A program made the translations under genes and the position numbers. From Mesorhizobium sp. M00.F.Ca.ET.216.01.1.1 (GTDB lineage Bacteria > Pseudomonadota > Alphaproteobacteria > Rhizobiales > Rhizobiaceae): a stretch of 64,000 bases of DNA. Position 1 is the first letter of the stretch. Every line of letters begins with the position of its first letter. Where the stretch lies: positions 168,071 through 232,070 of the forward strand of contig NZ_SADR02000009.1 of assembly GCF_004010325.2 (NCBI RefSeq). Direction: 5' to 3'. A model generated the notes under the pieces. It did not search any database. It was not told the DNA's origin and saw nothing but the letters and a program-made list of their open reading frames with translations. Below are positions 26,890 through 36,404 of the stretch, in pieces.

Positions 26890-28056
26890 TCAGACGAAAG
26901 GCTTCCCGACCTTGTATTTTTCCGGAACCAGCCGCTTCAGATAGGCCATTCCCGCATCGGACAGCTGATTGACATCCGGCAGCATGAAATCATCCGGCAT
27001 GTGACGCGTCTTGCCGGCGACGTTCTTCAGCGGCACCTTCTTCAGCACGGTTTTCTTGCCGTCATGTTGCAGCGCCACCGAGCCGCCGCCCTGTTCGGCA
27101 ACCTCGACCGCAAAGACGCCGGCATCGTAGGCCTCCTGCGCGTCCACGGCGTTGATGGCGCCGACATAGCCGCGCGGCATGTAGCCGAGCGCATCGACAC
27201 GCGCCCGCTTGCCCGGCAGGCCTTCGGCCAGCGCGCGCTCAAGCGCAGCCGGCAGGTCGCTGCCCGACAGCTTGACGTTGCCATGCGCGTCGCGCTCCAG
27301 TTTTTCCGGCGGCACCAGGCTTTCGACCAGCGCCTTGCCGTCGGCGGTGCTGACGCCTTCGGACACGGCGACGATGCAGCGCTTGTGACGGTCGAGCGTG
27401 GCGCGCACATCGTCGATGAAGCGGCTGGCCGAGAATGGGCGCTCGGGCACATAGACGAGATGCGGGCCACTGTCCGGGTCAAGCTGCCACGCGGCAGCCG
27501 CTGCGGTGAGGAAACCGGCGTGGCGGCCCATGACGATGCCGACATAGATGCCCGGCAGAGCGCGGAAATCGAGGTCGACGGAGAGAAAGGCGCCGGCGAC
27601 GAACTCGGCCGCGGAAATGAAGCCCGGCGTGTGGTCATTTTCCTCGAGATCGTTGTCGATCGTTTTCGGCGCATGGACGAAAGCCATCTTGCCGCCGGCG
27701 GCGTCGGTCAGGATCTGCTGCGTGCCCGAAGTGTCGTTGCCGCCGATATAGATGAAGGCGTCGGCGCCGGCCTTCTTCAGGCCATTGAGGATGACCTCGC
27801 AGTAAGCTGCGTCAGGCTTGTCGCGGGTCGATCCGAGGGCAGCACTTGGCGTGCTGGCAATCAGCCGCAGTTGGTCCTCGGGAATGGCCGAGAGATCGGC
27901 ATAATTGCCGTCGCGGATGCCGCGCACGCCGTGAATGGAGCCCAAAACCTTCGCGCCGGGATGCCGCTTGCGGATCTCGAGCGCAGCGCCAACCATCGTC
28001 TGGTTGATGACGGCGGTCGGGCCGCCGCCCTGCGCGATCACAAAAGTTCCTGACAT
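26890..28056 (-). CDS. pfp: 6-phosphofructokinase, PPi-dependent type
   Basis: Phosphofructokinase of 388 residues, converting fructose-6-phosphate and fructose-1,6-bisphosphate. The glycine-rich start GTFVIAQGGGPTAVINQ, the IGGNDTSGT active-site loop, PKTIDNDL and MGRHAGFLT are all present. The loop reads GGND rather than the ATP-type GGDG, and PKTIDND replaces the ATP-PFK sequence, both pointing to pyrophosphate as phosphoryl donor. GGGAGAAAAG precedes the ATG at 28056. In rhizobia, which mostly use the Entner-Doudoroff route, this enzyme may run in the gluconeogenic direction (known of PPi-PFKs in general; inferred here). Confidence 0.85.
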   Translation of the reverse strand: MSGTFVIAQGGGPTAVINQTMVGAALEIRKRHPGAKVLGSIHGVRGIRDGNYADLSAIPEDQLRLIASTPSAALGSTRDKPDAAYCEVILNGLKKAGADAFIYIGGNDTSGTQQILTDAAGGKMAFVHAPKTIDNDLEENDHTPGFISAAEFVAGAFLSVDLDFRALPGIYVGIVMGRHAGFLTAAAAAWQLDPDSGPHLVYVPERPFSASRFIDDVRATLDRHKRCIVAVSEGVSTADGKALVESLVPPEKLERDAHGNVKLSGSDLPAALERALAEGLPGKRARVDALGYMPRGYVGAINAVDAQEAYDAGVFAVEVAEQGGGSVALQHDGKKTVLKKVPLKNVAGKTRHMPDDFMLPDVNQLSDAGMAYLKRLVPEKYKVGKPFV

Positions 28057-28153
28057 TTCTTTTCTCCCGGGCGGTGAATCTGCAGGCAACATTCGCCTGT
28101 CTTGTGGGATCACGCAACGGGAGAGTCGAGCGGCAGCGCAAGCAGCCGGAGGA

Positions 28154-28915
28154 TCAGACGACGACGACCGGATTTTTCTTCGAAACGCGGCTGTAGAGGT
28201 CGATGATGTCGTGGTTGATAAGGCGCACGCAGCCCGACGACATGGCCTGGCCGATGCTCCACCATTCCGGCGAACCGTGGATACGATAGCCGGTGTCCTT
28301 GCCGTCCTGATAGATGTAGAGCGCTCTTGCGCCGAGCGGATTTGTGATGCCGCCGGGCTGGCCGCCTTGCCATTTCACCAGTTCGGGCTTGCGGGCGATC
28401 ATTTCGGGGGGCGGGGTCCAGACCGGCCATTCCTTGCCGTACTGGATGTTGGCGCGGCCGGACCAGCGGAAACCGTCCTTGCCGATGCCGACGCCGTAGC
28501 GGATTGCATCGCCGCCGGGCTGCACCAGATAGAGTAGCCGTTCCTGCAGGTGGACGACGATGGTGCCGGGCTGTTCGCCGGTCTCATCGACGACGATCTG
28601 GCGGCGGAACTTCGGCTTGATCTTATGGTAGGGCACTTCCGGCACGGTGAAGCCGCCATCGGTAAGCGAGGCGTACATCACGTCGGGGCTGGTGATATTC
28701 CTGTCGACGCTGATGCTGGGGCGGATAGGAACCGAGCCGGTGGTAACACCATCGAGTTGGAGCGCCGGCAGATCGAGCGTCTGGCTGCAGCCGGCGACGC
28801 CGAGCAGCGCCAGCGCGCTGGCGCCGGACAGCACCGCGCGGCGGGAAAGCTGAATTTCGGTTTCGATTGCGTCGCCATTATGCGGCGGCGTCAGACTTTG
28901 CGGCAACTCACGCAT
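28154..28915 (-). CDS. L,D-transpeptidase (ErfK/YbiS/YcfS/YnhG), putative lipoprotein
   Basis: YkuD-domain enzyme of 253 residues that cross-links peptidoglycan (3-3 links) or attaches proteins to it. The N-terminus has SRRAVLSGASALALLG followed by a lipobox with Cys43 (VAGC), so it is probably exported and lipidated. The catalytic motif includes His213 (RIHGSP) and Cys229 in MSSGCVRLINHD. It is divergent from the LysE-type gene. The family and active site are clear; the exact link formed is not. Confidence 0.9.
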   Translation of the reverse strand: MRELPQSLTPPHNGDAIETEIQLSRRAVLSGASALALLGVAGCSQTLDLPALQLDGVTTGSVPIRPSISVDRNITSPDVMYASLTDGGFTVPEVPYHKIKPKFRRQIVVDETGEQPGTIVVHLQERLLYLVQPGGDAIRYGVGIGKDGFRWSGRANIQYGKEWPVWTPPPEMIARKPELVKWQGGQPGGITNPLGARALYIYQDGKDTGYRIHGSPEWWSIGQAMSSGCVRLINHDIIDLYSRVSKKNPVVVV

Positions 28916-29146
28916 CTACCCAAACCCCACGCTAGCGGCGGGAAACACGGTCCGGCCGGATAGCAGGCATTTTCATCATTCATGGTTGAAAAAGCGTGAA
29001 GGCCGGAGCCTGGCCTTAACCGAATCCGCTGTTGCCGTGCGCTGCGCAGAGGGGCCGGCGCGGCGCGCCGCACATTTTCGACGCTGCCTCTTTACATCTT
29101 CGCCAAGCCAAGGATTTATCCTTTTTTTACGCTCAAGGAGAAGACC

Positions 29147-29770
29147 ATGTCCTTCGAAAACTGGGCCGCCTTTGCCGCCGCCTCGTCGATCCTTCTTGTC
29201 ATTCCGGGACCGACCATCCTTCTGGTCGTGTCCTATGCGCTTGGCCAGGGCTGGCGTACCGCACTGCCGATAGCGGTCGGCGTGGCGCTTGGCGACTTCA
29301 CCGCAATGACGCTGTCGATGCTGGGCATTGGCGCGCTGCTGGCGGCTTCGGCCACCGTGTTCACGCTGCTGAAGGTGATCGGCGCCGGGTATCTGATCTA
29401 TCTCGGCATAAAGCTATTTCGCGCCGGCGGCGCGCTCAGGGCCGAGCCGCGCACCGATGCGGTATCCTCGGCCAGGATGATGGCGCATGCCTGGCTGGTC
29501 ACCGCGCTCAACCCGAAAAGCATCACCTTCTTCGTCGCCTTCCTGCCGCAGTTCCTCGACCGGCACGCCGATTTCTGGACACAGATGCTGATCTTCGAGG
29601 CGACCTTCCTGGCGCTCGCCTTCGCCAATGCGTTCGGCTACGCGCTGATCGCCGCGCGGGCGCGCAACATCGTGCGCAACCCGAAGGCGATCCGCATCTT
29701 CAACCGCACCGGCGGTACGCTGCTGGTCGGCGCCGGCATCGCGACGGTGGCGATGCGCTCGGGCAATTGA
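29147..29770 (+). CDS. LysE/RhtB family exporter
   Basis: Inner-membrane amino-acid exporter of 207 residues with about six hydrophobic segments. The family motif near the start (VIPGPTILLVVSYALGQG) and GYLIYLGIKLFR in the middle are characteristic, and NPKSITFFVAFLPQF matches the conserved loop after helix 3. AAGGAG lies 6 nt before the ATG. It is monocistronic as far as I can see. Substrates in the family are homoserine, threonine, lysine and others; not predictable here. Confidence 0.88.
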   Translation: MSFENWAAFAAASSILLVIPGPTILLVVSYALGQGWRTALPIAVGVALGDFTAMTLSMLGIGALLAASATVFTLLKVIGAGYLIYLGIKLFRAGGALRAEPRTDAVSSARMMAHAWLVTALNPKSITFFVAFLPQFLDRHADFWTQMLIFEATFLALAFANAFGYALIAARARNIVRNPKAIRIFNRTGGTLLVGAGIATVAMRSGN

Positions 29771-29901
29771 TGGCAAGGCCGGCCGGCCTCACCATTTGAC
29801 ACTGAAGCCGAGATTGCCTTCGAGGCGAGTTGGTGCACCCGGTGCAGATGCTCTAGGATCGCAACTCTATCAGGAATTCCGCGGTCATCGAAGGACTGGG
29901 C

Positions 29902-31227
29902 ATGGCAGTCAGGGATGCATTCGGTCTGACATTTTCGGGGGCGACGGAAGCAGGGTTCTCGCTCTACGGCCAGGCTGTCCGCGAGCTGCAGTGCTTCATC
30001 GGCGATCCGGTCGGCTCCGTCGACCGCGCCATCGCGCAGGATCCCGGCTTCGTCATGGCGCACGTGCTGAAGGGCTATCTCTTCGGCCTCGCCACCGAGC
30101 GCGAGGCGACGGCGGTGGCCAGGACATGCCATGAGGCGGCGCTGCCGCTTGCCGCGACGACGCGCGAGCAGGCCCATGTTGCTGCCCTTGGCCACCTCGC
30201 TGCGGGGCACTGGCATGAAGCCGCCCGCATCCTCAAGGATATCGCCATCGACTTCCCGCTCGACGCCCTGGCACTGCAGACCGGGCACCAGATCGATTTC
30301 TTCACCGGCAACGCGCGCATGCTGCGCGACCGCATCGGCCGCGCGTTGCCGTCCTGGCAAAGCGGCATGCCTGGCTATCATGCCATTCTCGGCATGCAGG
30401 CATTTGGGCTGGAGGAAATGGGCGACTATGCGCGCGCCGAAAAGCTTGGCCGCACGGCAGTCGAGATCGAGCCGCGCGACGGTTGGGCACAGCACGCCGT
30501 CGCCCATGTCATGGAAATGCAGAGCCGGCAGAAGGACGGTATTTTGTGGATGCGCGCCAATCCCGAAGCCTGGACCAAGGAAAGCTTCCTGAAGGTGCAC
30601 AATTGGTGGCATCTGGCGCTGTTCCACTACGATCTCGGCGAGGCTGAGGAGGTGCTGGCGCTCTATGACGGACCGATCTATGGCGAGCGCTCGACGCTGG
30701 CGCTCAACATGGTCGATGCCTCGGCGATCCTGTGGCGGCTCAATCTTGGCGGCATCGATGTCGGCGACCGCTGGGCGGCGCTCGCCGCCAACTGGGCTCC
30801 CAAGGCCGGTGCCGGCAACTATGCCTTCAACGATGTCCACGCGATGATGGCTTTCGTCGGCGCCGGCCTCGAAGCGCCCGCCCTCACGTTGATCGAGGCG
30901 CAGCGCGAGGCCATGCGCGGCAATGACGACAACGCTGCTTTCACCAGGGATGTTGGGCATCCGCTTTCGCTCGCCATCAAGGCCTTCGGTAGTGGTAATT
31001 ATGCCGAGACGGTGCGCCTGATCCGGCCGATTCGCACCATCGCGCACCGTTTCGGCGGCAGCCACGCCCAGCGCGACGTCATCGACCTGACGTTGATCGA
31101 AGCGGCGCTGCGTTCCGGCGATCGGGCGCTGGCGAAGGCGCTTGCCGCGGAGCGTGCGCTGGCGCGGCCGGACAGTCCGTTGTCGGCGCTGTTTTCGCGC
31201 CGCGCAGCCAATCTGACCGAGAATTGA
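29902..31227 (+). CDS. TPR protein of the TTC38 type
   Basis: A 441-residue all-helical protein with tetratricopeptide-like repeats (for example GYHAILGMQAFGLEEMGDYA and the ARAEKLGRTAVEIEPRDGWA unit that follows it). The layout resembles the TTC38/STARR-like family of soluble TPR proteins. No signal peptide or membrane segment is seen. It lies 131 bp after the LysE gene and 194 bp before xylB, and no functional link is evident. Function unknown. Confidence 0.75.
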   Translation: MAVRDAFGLTFSGATEAGFSLYGQAVRELQCFIGDPVGSVDRAIAQDPGFVMAHVLKGYLFGLATEREATAVARTCHEAALPLAATTREQAHVAALGHLAAGHWHEAARILKDIAIDFPLDALALQTGHQIDFFTGNARMLRDRIGRALPSWQSGMPGYHAILGMQAFGLEEMGDYARAEKLGRTAVEIEPRDGWAQHAVAHVMEMQSRQKDGILWMRANPEAWTKESFLKVHNWWHLALFHYDLGEAEEVLALYDGPIYGERSTLALNMVDASAILWRLNLGGIDVGDRWAALAANWAPKAGAGNYAFNDVHAMMAFVGAGLEAPALTLIEAQREAMRGNDDNAAFTRDVGHPLSLAIKAFGSGNYAETVRLIRPIRTIAHRFGGSHAQRDVIDLTLIEAALRSGDRALAKALAAERALARPDSPLSALFSRRAANLTEN

Positions 31228-31265
31228 CCGGCGGCAAATCTTGCCTTAGAAACTGGCCCGGCCAG

Positions 31266-31288
31266 ATTTTTTCGAGCGTCGAAAAAAT
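31266..31288. promoter_or_regulatory. Inverted repeat upstream of xylB
   Basis: ATTTTTTCGA (31266-31275), GCG, TCGAAAAAAT (31279-31288): a perfect 10-bp inverted repeat with a 3-nt centre, 134 bp before xylB and 39 bp after the TPR gene. It could be a repressor operator for xylB or a bidirectional terminator, since it has A/T runs on the outer ends. Confidence 0.5.
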
Positions 31289-31421
31289 TGCCGCGTGTTG
31301 ACCGGGATGCGGTTCCGGCGGCACGATATGGCCGGAATATCTTCGCCGCCTGTGGCAGAACAGGCCGGGGAAGCAAGGAAAGACCGTCGCAGCATGGCGT
31401 GGCGGACGTGGGGAGGAAGAT

Positions 31422-32876
31422 ATGTATCTCGGCCTCGATCTGGGCACATCGGGCGTCAAGGCGCTGCTGATCGATGCCGGGCAGACTGTCGTCGGCTCCG
31501 GCCATGCGTTGCTCGACGTGTCGCGGCCGCATCCCGGCTGGTCGGAACAGAACCCCACCGACTGGATCCGCGCCTGCGAAGCGGCGATCGCCGAGCTGAA
31601 AGCCTCGCATCCAACGCAGCTTGGAGCGGTGAAAGGCATCGGCCTGTCCGGCCAAATGCATGGCGCCACCTTGGTCGACGCCGGCGACCAGGTGCTGCGC
31701 CCTTGCATCCTGTGGAACGACACGCGCAGCCATGCCGAGGCGGCTGCGCTCGACGCCGATCCGCGCTTTCGCAAGCTCACCGGCAACATCGTCTTTCCCG
31801 GTTTCACCGCGCCGAAGCTCGCCTGGGTGAAGAACAACGAGCCTGATGTTTTCGCCAAGGTGGCAAAGGTGCTGCTGCCGAAGGATTTCCTGCGGCTCTG
31901 GCTTTCCGGCGAACACATTTCGGAAATGTCCGACGCAGCCGGCACGTCCTGGCTCGATGTCGGCAAGCGAGGTTGGTCTGCCGAGCTGCTTGCCGCGACC
32001 TCGCTCGATGAAAGCCAGATGCCGGCGCTGGTCGAAGGCACGGCGAAGGCCGGCGCGTTGCGTGCCGAATTGGCCTCGAAATGGGGCATGCAGGCCGACA
32101 TCCCGATCGCAGGCGGCGCCGGCGACAATGCGGCCTCGGCCTGCGGCATGGGTACTGTGGCAGCAGGCCAGGCCTTCGTCTCGCTCGGCACGTCGGGCGT
32201 GCTCTTTGCCGCCAATGCTTCCTATCTGCCCAACCCCGAAAGCGCGGTGCATACCTTCTGCCATGCCCTACCCGGCACCTGGCACCAGATGGGCGTCATC
32301 CTGTCGGCGACCGATTCGCTCAACTGGCTGTCGGAAATCACTGGGAAAGGCGCCGGCGAACTGACCGCCGAACTCGGCGATGCGCTGAAGGCGCCGACCG
32401 GCGTGTCCTTCCTGCCCTATCTCTCGGGCGAGCGTACGCCACACAACGACTCGGCCATTCGCGGCTCGTTTACCGGGCTAGCGCATGAAACCAGCCGCGC
32501 GACGCTGACCCAGGCGGTTGTGGAAGGCGTCGCTTTCGCCTTCCGCGACAGTCTGGAAGCCCTGGCCAAGGCCGGCACGACATTGACGCGGGTGACGGCG
32601 ATCGGCGGCGGCTCGCGCTCGCGCTACTGGCTGAAGGCCATCGCCACCGCACTCGGCCTGCCCATAGATATTCCGGCCGACGGCGATTTCGGCGCCGCCT
32701 TCGGTGCGGCGCGGCTCGGCCTGATCGCCGCGACCGGCGCCAATGCGCGCGCCATCTGCGCGGCACCAGCCACCGACGTGACCGTCGAACCGGTCGCCGC
32801 ACTCAGCGGCGCCTATGCGGATGCCTATCACCGCTACCGGGCGCTTTATCCGGCGATCAAGGGCGCCACGGCGTGA
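31422..32876 (+). CDS. xylB: Xylulokinase
   Basis: FGGY-family kinase of 484 residues, phosphorylating D-xylulose to xylulose-5-phosphate. It has the phosphate-binding start (LGLDLGTSGVKALLID), GQMHGATLVD with the catalytic-region residues, the adenosine-binding AIGGGSRSRYWLKAIA in the second domain and SGERTPHNDSAIRGSF typical of XylB. GGGAGG lies 6 nt before the ATG. xylA lies 666 bp downstream on the same strand, separated by a palindromic element and a minus-strand gene. Confidence 0.92.
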   Translation: MYLGLDLGTSGVKALLIDAGQTVVGSGHALLDVSRPHPGWSEQNPTDWIRACEAAIAELKASHPTQLGAVKGIGLSGQMHGATLVDAGDQVLRPCILWNDTRSHAEAAALDADPRFRKLTGNIVFPGFTAPKLAWVKNNEPDVFAKVAKVLLPKDFLRLWLSGEHISEMSDAAGTSWLDVGKRGWSAELLAATSLDESQMPALVEGTAKAGALRAELASKWGMQADIPIAGGAGDNAASACGMGTVAAGQAFVSLGTSGVLFAANASYLPNPESAVHTFCHALPGTWHQMGVILSATDSLNWLSEITGKGAGELTAELGDALKAPTGVSFLPYLSGERTPHNDSAIRGSFTGLAHETSRATLTQAVVEGVAFAFRDSLEALAKAGTTLTRVTAIGGGSRSRYWLKAIATALGLPIDIPADGDFGAAFGAARLGLIAATGANARAICAAPATDVTVEPVAALSGAYADAYHRYRALYPAIKGATA

Positions 32877-32886
32877 GCAGGCGAGT

Positions 32887-33042
32887 GCCCCCCTCTGGCC
32901 TGCCGGCCATCTCCCCCTCAAGGGGGGAGATCGGCGGCACCAGCGCTGATGCCAGCCTTGCAGCGCTGGTGACTGGCGAAAGCAGAAAAGCCAGCCAATC
33001 TCCCCCTTTGAGGGGGAGATGGCCGGCAGGTCAGAGGGGGGC
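32887..33042. repeat. Palindromic intergenic mosaic element, copy 1
   Basis: About 156 bp with inverted ends. The left end (32887-32931) begins GCCCCCCTCTGGCCTGCCGG, and the right end (32998-33042) is its complement, closing GGCCGGCAGGTCAGAGGGGG. Inner hairpins CCCCCTCAAGGGGGG and CCCCCTTTGAGGGGG lie beside each end. Two other copies are at 42677 and 62652. It resembles rhizobial intergenic mosaic elements. It encodes nothing. Confidence 0.85.
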
Positions 33043-33070
33043 GATATCTCCTCGCCTCAGCAAGATAACC

Positions 33071-33433
33071 TCACTGCGCCGGAACCTTGTCGAGGAAGCC
33101 GGTGACGCTTTTCAGGCGGCCATTCTCGATGACGCCGATGTCGGTGCCTTCGATGACGGGCTCGGTGCCTTCCGGCCCGAGATTCCACGAGAAGCGGATC
33201 TTGTCGGCGAAACCATCCGGCTTGCCCTTCAGCGAAAACCGGAAGCCGGCAAAGCGCTGCTGCACGCCGTCGATCAGCACAGCTATGCCGTCATGGCCGT
33301 CGCCCTGCATGATCGGATCGCGGTAGCTGATGTCTTCTGTGAAGGTCGCCTTGAGCAAGGCTTGCCGGCGGGCGGCGTCGCTCTCGTTCCAGGCGGTGAT
33401 GTAGTTTTCGGCGATCGTGTTGAGGTCGGTCAC
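33071..33433 (-). CDS. NTF2-like/SnoaL-type small protein
   Basis: A 120-residue protein with the cone-shaped NTF2-like fold pattern: an N-terminal helix ([20 protein letters not shown]), then [20 protein letters not shown] and alternating strands ending in [10 protein letters not shown]. The GTG at 33433 has AAAGGAG upstream, and a longer start would run into the xylA region. It is divergent from xylA, with 109 bp between. The family includes isomerases, hydrolases and non-catalytic proteins; role unknown. Confidence 0.78.
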   Translation of the reverse strand: MTDLNTIAENYITAWNESDAARRQALLKATFTEDISYRDPIMQGDGHDGIAVLIDGVQQRFAGFRFSLKGKPDGFADKIRFSWNLGPEGTEPVIEGTDIGVIENGRLKSVTGFLDKVPAQ

Positions 33434-33542
33434 GGTCCGTCTCCTTTGTTTGGGGGCTTTGACACGAGCCTTTTCGATCAACCGAAGGGCGAAACCAATT
33501 ACGCCTGAGGTAATCAGGACAGAACCATTCGAAAGGAAGAAC

Positions 33543-34868
33543 ATGAGCAGCGGCTTTTTCGGCGACATCCAAGAGATCAAATACGAGGGACCGGATTCGA
33601 CCAATCCTCTGGCCTACCGGTTCTACAATCCGGACGAGGTGGTGGCCGGAAAACGGCTGGAAGACCATCTGCGCTTTGCCGTCGCCTACTGGCATTCCTT
33701 CGCCTGGCCGGGCGGCGATCCGTTCGGCGGCCAGACCTTCGATCGGCCATGGTTCGCCAAGGCCGGCGGTATCGACACGATGGAATTGGCCAAGCTCAAG
33801 GCCGATGTCGCCTTCGAGATGTTTTCGCTGCTCGGCGTGCCCTATTTCTGCTTTCACGATGCCGATGTGCGGCCGGAGGGAAAAGACTTTTCCGAAAGTG
33901 CCGCCCGGCTCGACGAGATCGCCGATTATTTTGCGGCCAAGATGAAGCAGACCGGCGTCAAGCTGCTGTGGGGGACGGCCAACCTGTTCTCCAACCGTCG
34001 CTTCATGTCGGGTGCGGCCACCAATCCCGATCCGGATGTGTTTGCCTATGCGGCGGCGACGGTGAAACACTGCATCGACGTCACCAAAAGGCTGAAGGGC
34101 GAAAACTATGTGCTATGGGGCGGCCGCGAGGGCTACGAGACGCTACTCAACACCGACCTTGCCCGCGAGCAGGAGCAGGCCGGGCGCTTCCTCAACCTGG
34201 TCGTCGACTACAAGCACAGGATCGGCTTCAAGGGCACCATCCTGATCGAACCGAAGCCGCAGGAACCGACCAAGCACCAGTACGACTACGATGTCGCCAC
34301 CGTCTACGGCTTCCTCAAGCGCTTCGGCCTGGAGAAGGAGGTCAAGCTCAATATCGAGCAAGGGCACGCCATCCTTGCCGGCCACTCCTTTGAGCACGAG
34401 CTGGCGCTGGCCAATGCGCTCGGCATCTTCGGCTCGATCGACATGAACCGCAACGACTACCAGTCGGGCTGGGACACCGACCAGTTCCCCAACAATGTGC
34501 CGGAGATGGCGCTGGCCTATTACCACGTGCTGCAGGCGGGCGGCTTCAAGACCGGCGGCACCAATTTCGACGCCAAGCTCAGGCGTCAGTCGCTCGACCC
34601 GCAGGACCTGCTGATCGCCCATATCGGCGGCATGGACTGCTGCGCACGCGGCCTCAAGGCCGCCGCCAGGATGGTCGAGGACAGGGCGCTGTCGGCGCCG
34701 CTTGCCGAGCGCTATGCCGGCTGGAATTCCACTGAGGCCAAGGCGATGCTCGCAGGCAAGCGGACGCTCGAAGAGATCGCCGACCGGGTGGTCAAGAAGA
34801 AGATCGAGCCGCAGCCCAGATCCGGCCGCCAGGAACTGCTCGAAAACATCGTTAACCGGTACGTGTGA
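33543..34868 (+). CDS. xylA: Xylose isomerase
   Basis: Xylose isomerase of 441 residues (the longer class II type), converting D-xylose to D-xylulose. The N-terminal [14 protein letters not shown] with the catalytic His, [42 protein letters not shown] and the metal-binding [17 protein letters not shown] and [18 protein letters not shown] motifs are all intact. AAAGGAAG precedes the ATG. With xylB it gives a complete route from xylose to xylulose-5-phosphate; the rpe gene at 50078 would carry it on. Confidence 0.95.
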   Translation: MSSGFFGDIQEIKYEGPDSTNPLAYRFYNPDEVVAGKRLEDHLRFAVAYWHSFAWPGGDPFGGQTFDRPWFAKAGGIDTMELAKLKADVAFEMFSLLGVPYFCFHDADVRPEGKDFSESAARLDEIADYFAAKMKQTGVKLLWGTANLFSNRRFMSGAATNPDPDVFAYAAATVKHCIDVTKRLKGENYVLWGGREGYETLLNTDLAREQEQAGRFLNLVVDYKHRIGFKGTILIEPKPQEPTKHQYDYDVATVYGFLKRFGLEKEVKLNIEQGHAILAGHSFEHELALANALGIFGSIDMNRNDYQSGWDTDQFPNNVPEMALAYYHVLQAGGFKTGGTNFDAKLRRQSLDPQDLLIAHIGGMDCCARGLKAAARMVEDRALSAPLAERYAGWNSTEAKAMLAGKRTLEEIADRVVKKKIEPQPRSGRQELLENIVNRYV

Positions 34869-34904
34869 CGGCGGAAAAGCCGGCTCACGACCGTAATTTT
34901 CGAA

Positions 34905-35000
34905 AGCTGGCTACAGCGTCGCGAGTCCTTTTTGGGTGCGCAGAGGGCGCTGTAGCACTTTGATTTTGCTGATGATCCTTTCTGCAACCGATTCTGGTTT
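34905..35000. repeat. Rhizobial intergenic palindrome (GCTACAGCG type)
   Basis: GCTACAGCG (34910-34918) pairs with CGCTGTAGC (34948-34956), followed by ACTTTGATTTTGCTG. This is a diverged copy of an intergenic palindrome I recognise from Mesorhizobium genomes. It may also end the xylA transcript. The rest of the 445-bp gap 34869-35313 shows no credible gene. Confidence 0.6.
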
Positions 35001-35313
35001 CTGAGCCATGCGCTGTGAAACAGCTTTGCCGTCAAGCCGAAACCGAAGACAAGGTTTTGCCTCGCACTGCCCATCAATCGCCTCGCTCTTGCCTTCAAAC
35101 AGCCGTCACGGATCTCGTATAGCCCTGCTCTCATCTGGCGAGACCGGATCGATCATCGACCGGCTGATGGCGCTGCCGCATCCAAAGGAAGGCGTGCGCA
35201 GCGCAAACGAATGGGATCGTGCCGTCGCAAGCCGCTTCGAGACCCATCTTGCAAGACAGATGCGCTCTCGGATCGACAGCGCTGGCGATCGTCAAAACGC
35301 AACGTAATCCCCA

Positions 35314-36294
35314 CTATCCTCTACGCAACCTGACCGGCGCTTCGCCGAAAGCTCTTGAAAACGCCCTGGAAAATGCCGCGGCGGACGAAAACCCCGTCCG
35401 CCCGGCAATATCTGCCATGGCCACCCGCGTGTCGACCACCAGCCGGCGCGCGGCGCCCAGCCGCAGCCGGAGATAGTAGGCGCCCGGCGTCTCGCCGATC
35501 GAGTTGCGAAAGATGCTTTCCAGCGTTCGCGCCGTCACGCCGGCGCGCTTTGCGACCGCGGCGATTGTCAGCGGCTGGTCGACATGGGCTTCCATCAGCC
35601 GGATGGCTTGCGCCAGCCGTGGATCGTAGCCGTCGAGCCGGCCGAGCGAGACCAGCGGCTGCGCGTCAGTGGCGGCGCGCGCCTGGTCGTAGATGAACAC
35701 GCTTGCCACATCGAGCGCCACGGCCATGCCGAGCCGCGTGCGCACCAGGTGCAGCATCAGGTCGAAGGTCGGCGAGGCGCCGCCAGAGGTGAAGACCGGG
35801 CCGTCGATGACGTAGCGGTCGGGACGAACATCGACGCCGGGAAAGGCCGAGGAGAAATCCTCCATGTCTTCCCAGTGGGTGGTGGCGCTGCGCCCTTCGA
35901 GCAGGCCGGCGCGGGCGACCAGCCAGGTGCCTGCCTCGACACCGCCGCAGGCACGCGCGGCGCGTGCTGCGCGGCGCAAGCCGGCAAGCAGAGCCGCGGT
36001 GGCATAGTTCTGCGTGCCGAAGCCGGCGATGACGACAAGCATATCCGTTACTTCCGCCGCATCGAAGCGGCCGCTGACCGCCACCGGCAAGCCGCATGTG
36101 GTGACCGGCGCCTCGCCCGTCACCGAGACCAGCCTGAAATCGAACAGGGTCTCGCCGGCGATACGGTTGGCGGCTCGCAACGGATCGACAGCCGAGGCCA
36201 CGCACATGATCGATGAGCCGGAGAATACCAGCAGCGTTACCTTAAGCGGCGAGCGCTCGGCGCGAAAGATCGTCGGTTTTTCGCTTTTGATCAT
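35314..36294 (-). CDS. GlxA-family AraC regulator, CdhR-like
   Basis: Transcriptional regulator of 326 residues. The N-terminal DJ-1/PfpI-like sensor domain (about 18-185) is followed by an AraC DNA-binding domain (about 225-320) with two helix-turn-helix motifs, LTIAAVAKRAGVTARTLESI and VAMADIAGRTGFSSAAAFSR. In Pseudomonas, proteins of this design (CdhR, GbdR) activate carnitine and betaine catabolism. It is divergent from the BKACE gene by 110 bp, and the operon that follows is carnitine-type, so a CdhR role is likely (inference). Confidence 0.85.
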   Translation of the reverse strand: MIKSEKPTIFRAERSPLKVTLLVFSGSSIMCVASAVDPLRAANRIAGETLFDFRLVSVTGEAPVTTCGLPVAVSGRFDAAEVTDMLVVIAGFGTQNYATAALLAGLRRAARAARACGGVEAGTWLVARAGLLEGRSATTHWEDMEDFSSAFPGVDVRPDRYVIDGPVFTSGGASPTFDLMLHLVRTRLGMAVALDVASVFIYDQARAATDAQPLVSLGRLDGYDPRLAQAIRLMEAHVDQPLTIAAVAKRAGVTARTLESIFRNSIGETPGAYYLRLRLGAARRLVVDTRVAMADIAGRTGFSSAAAFSRAFSRAFGEAPVRLRRG

Positions 36295-36404
36295 GCACTC
36301 TTCGTAAAACGCAAAGCAGTTTCCGGCAAGTCGGGCATTGTTGCCATCTGCTTGGTTGGGTCCATCTGTTGACTAGGGTGTCTGTTTGATTGGGAGAGAA
36401 TTCG

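Noticed and set aside
26224..28053. 609-codon plus-strand open frame opposite the MBL and phosphofructokinase genes
   Set aside because: It spans two real minus-strand genes with intact active sites and has no recognisable domain.
29638..31065. 475-codon minus-strand open frame opposite the TPR gene
   Set aside because: Antisense of a coherent helical-repeat protein; no start signal.
32887..33042. Insertion sequence or transposon
   Set aside because: No transposase frame; too short. Kept as a non-coding palindromic element.
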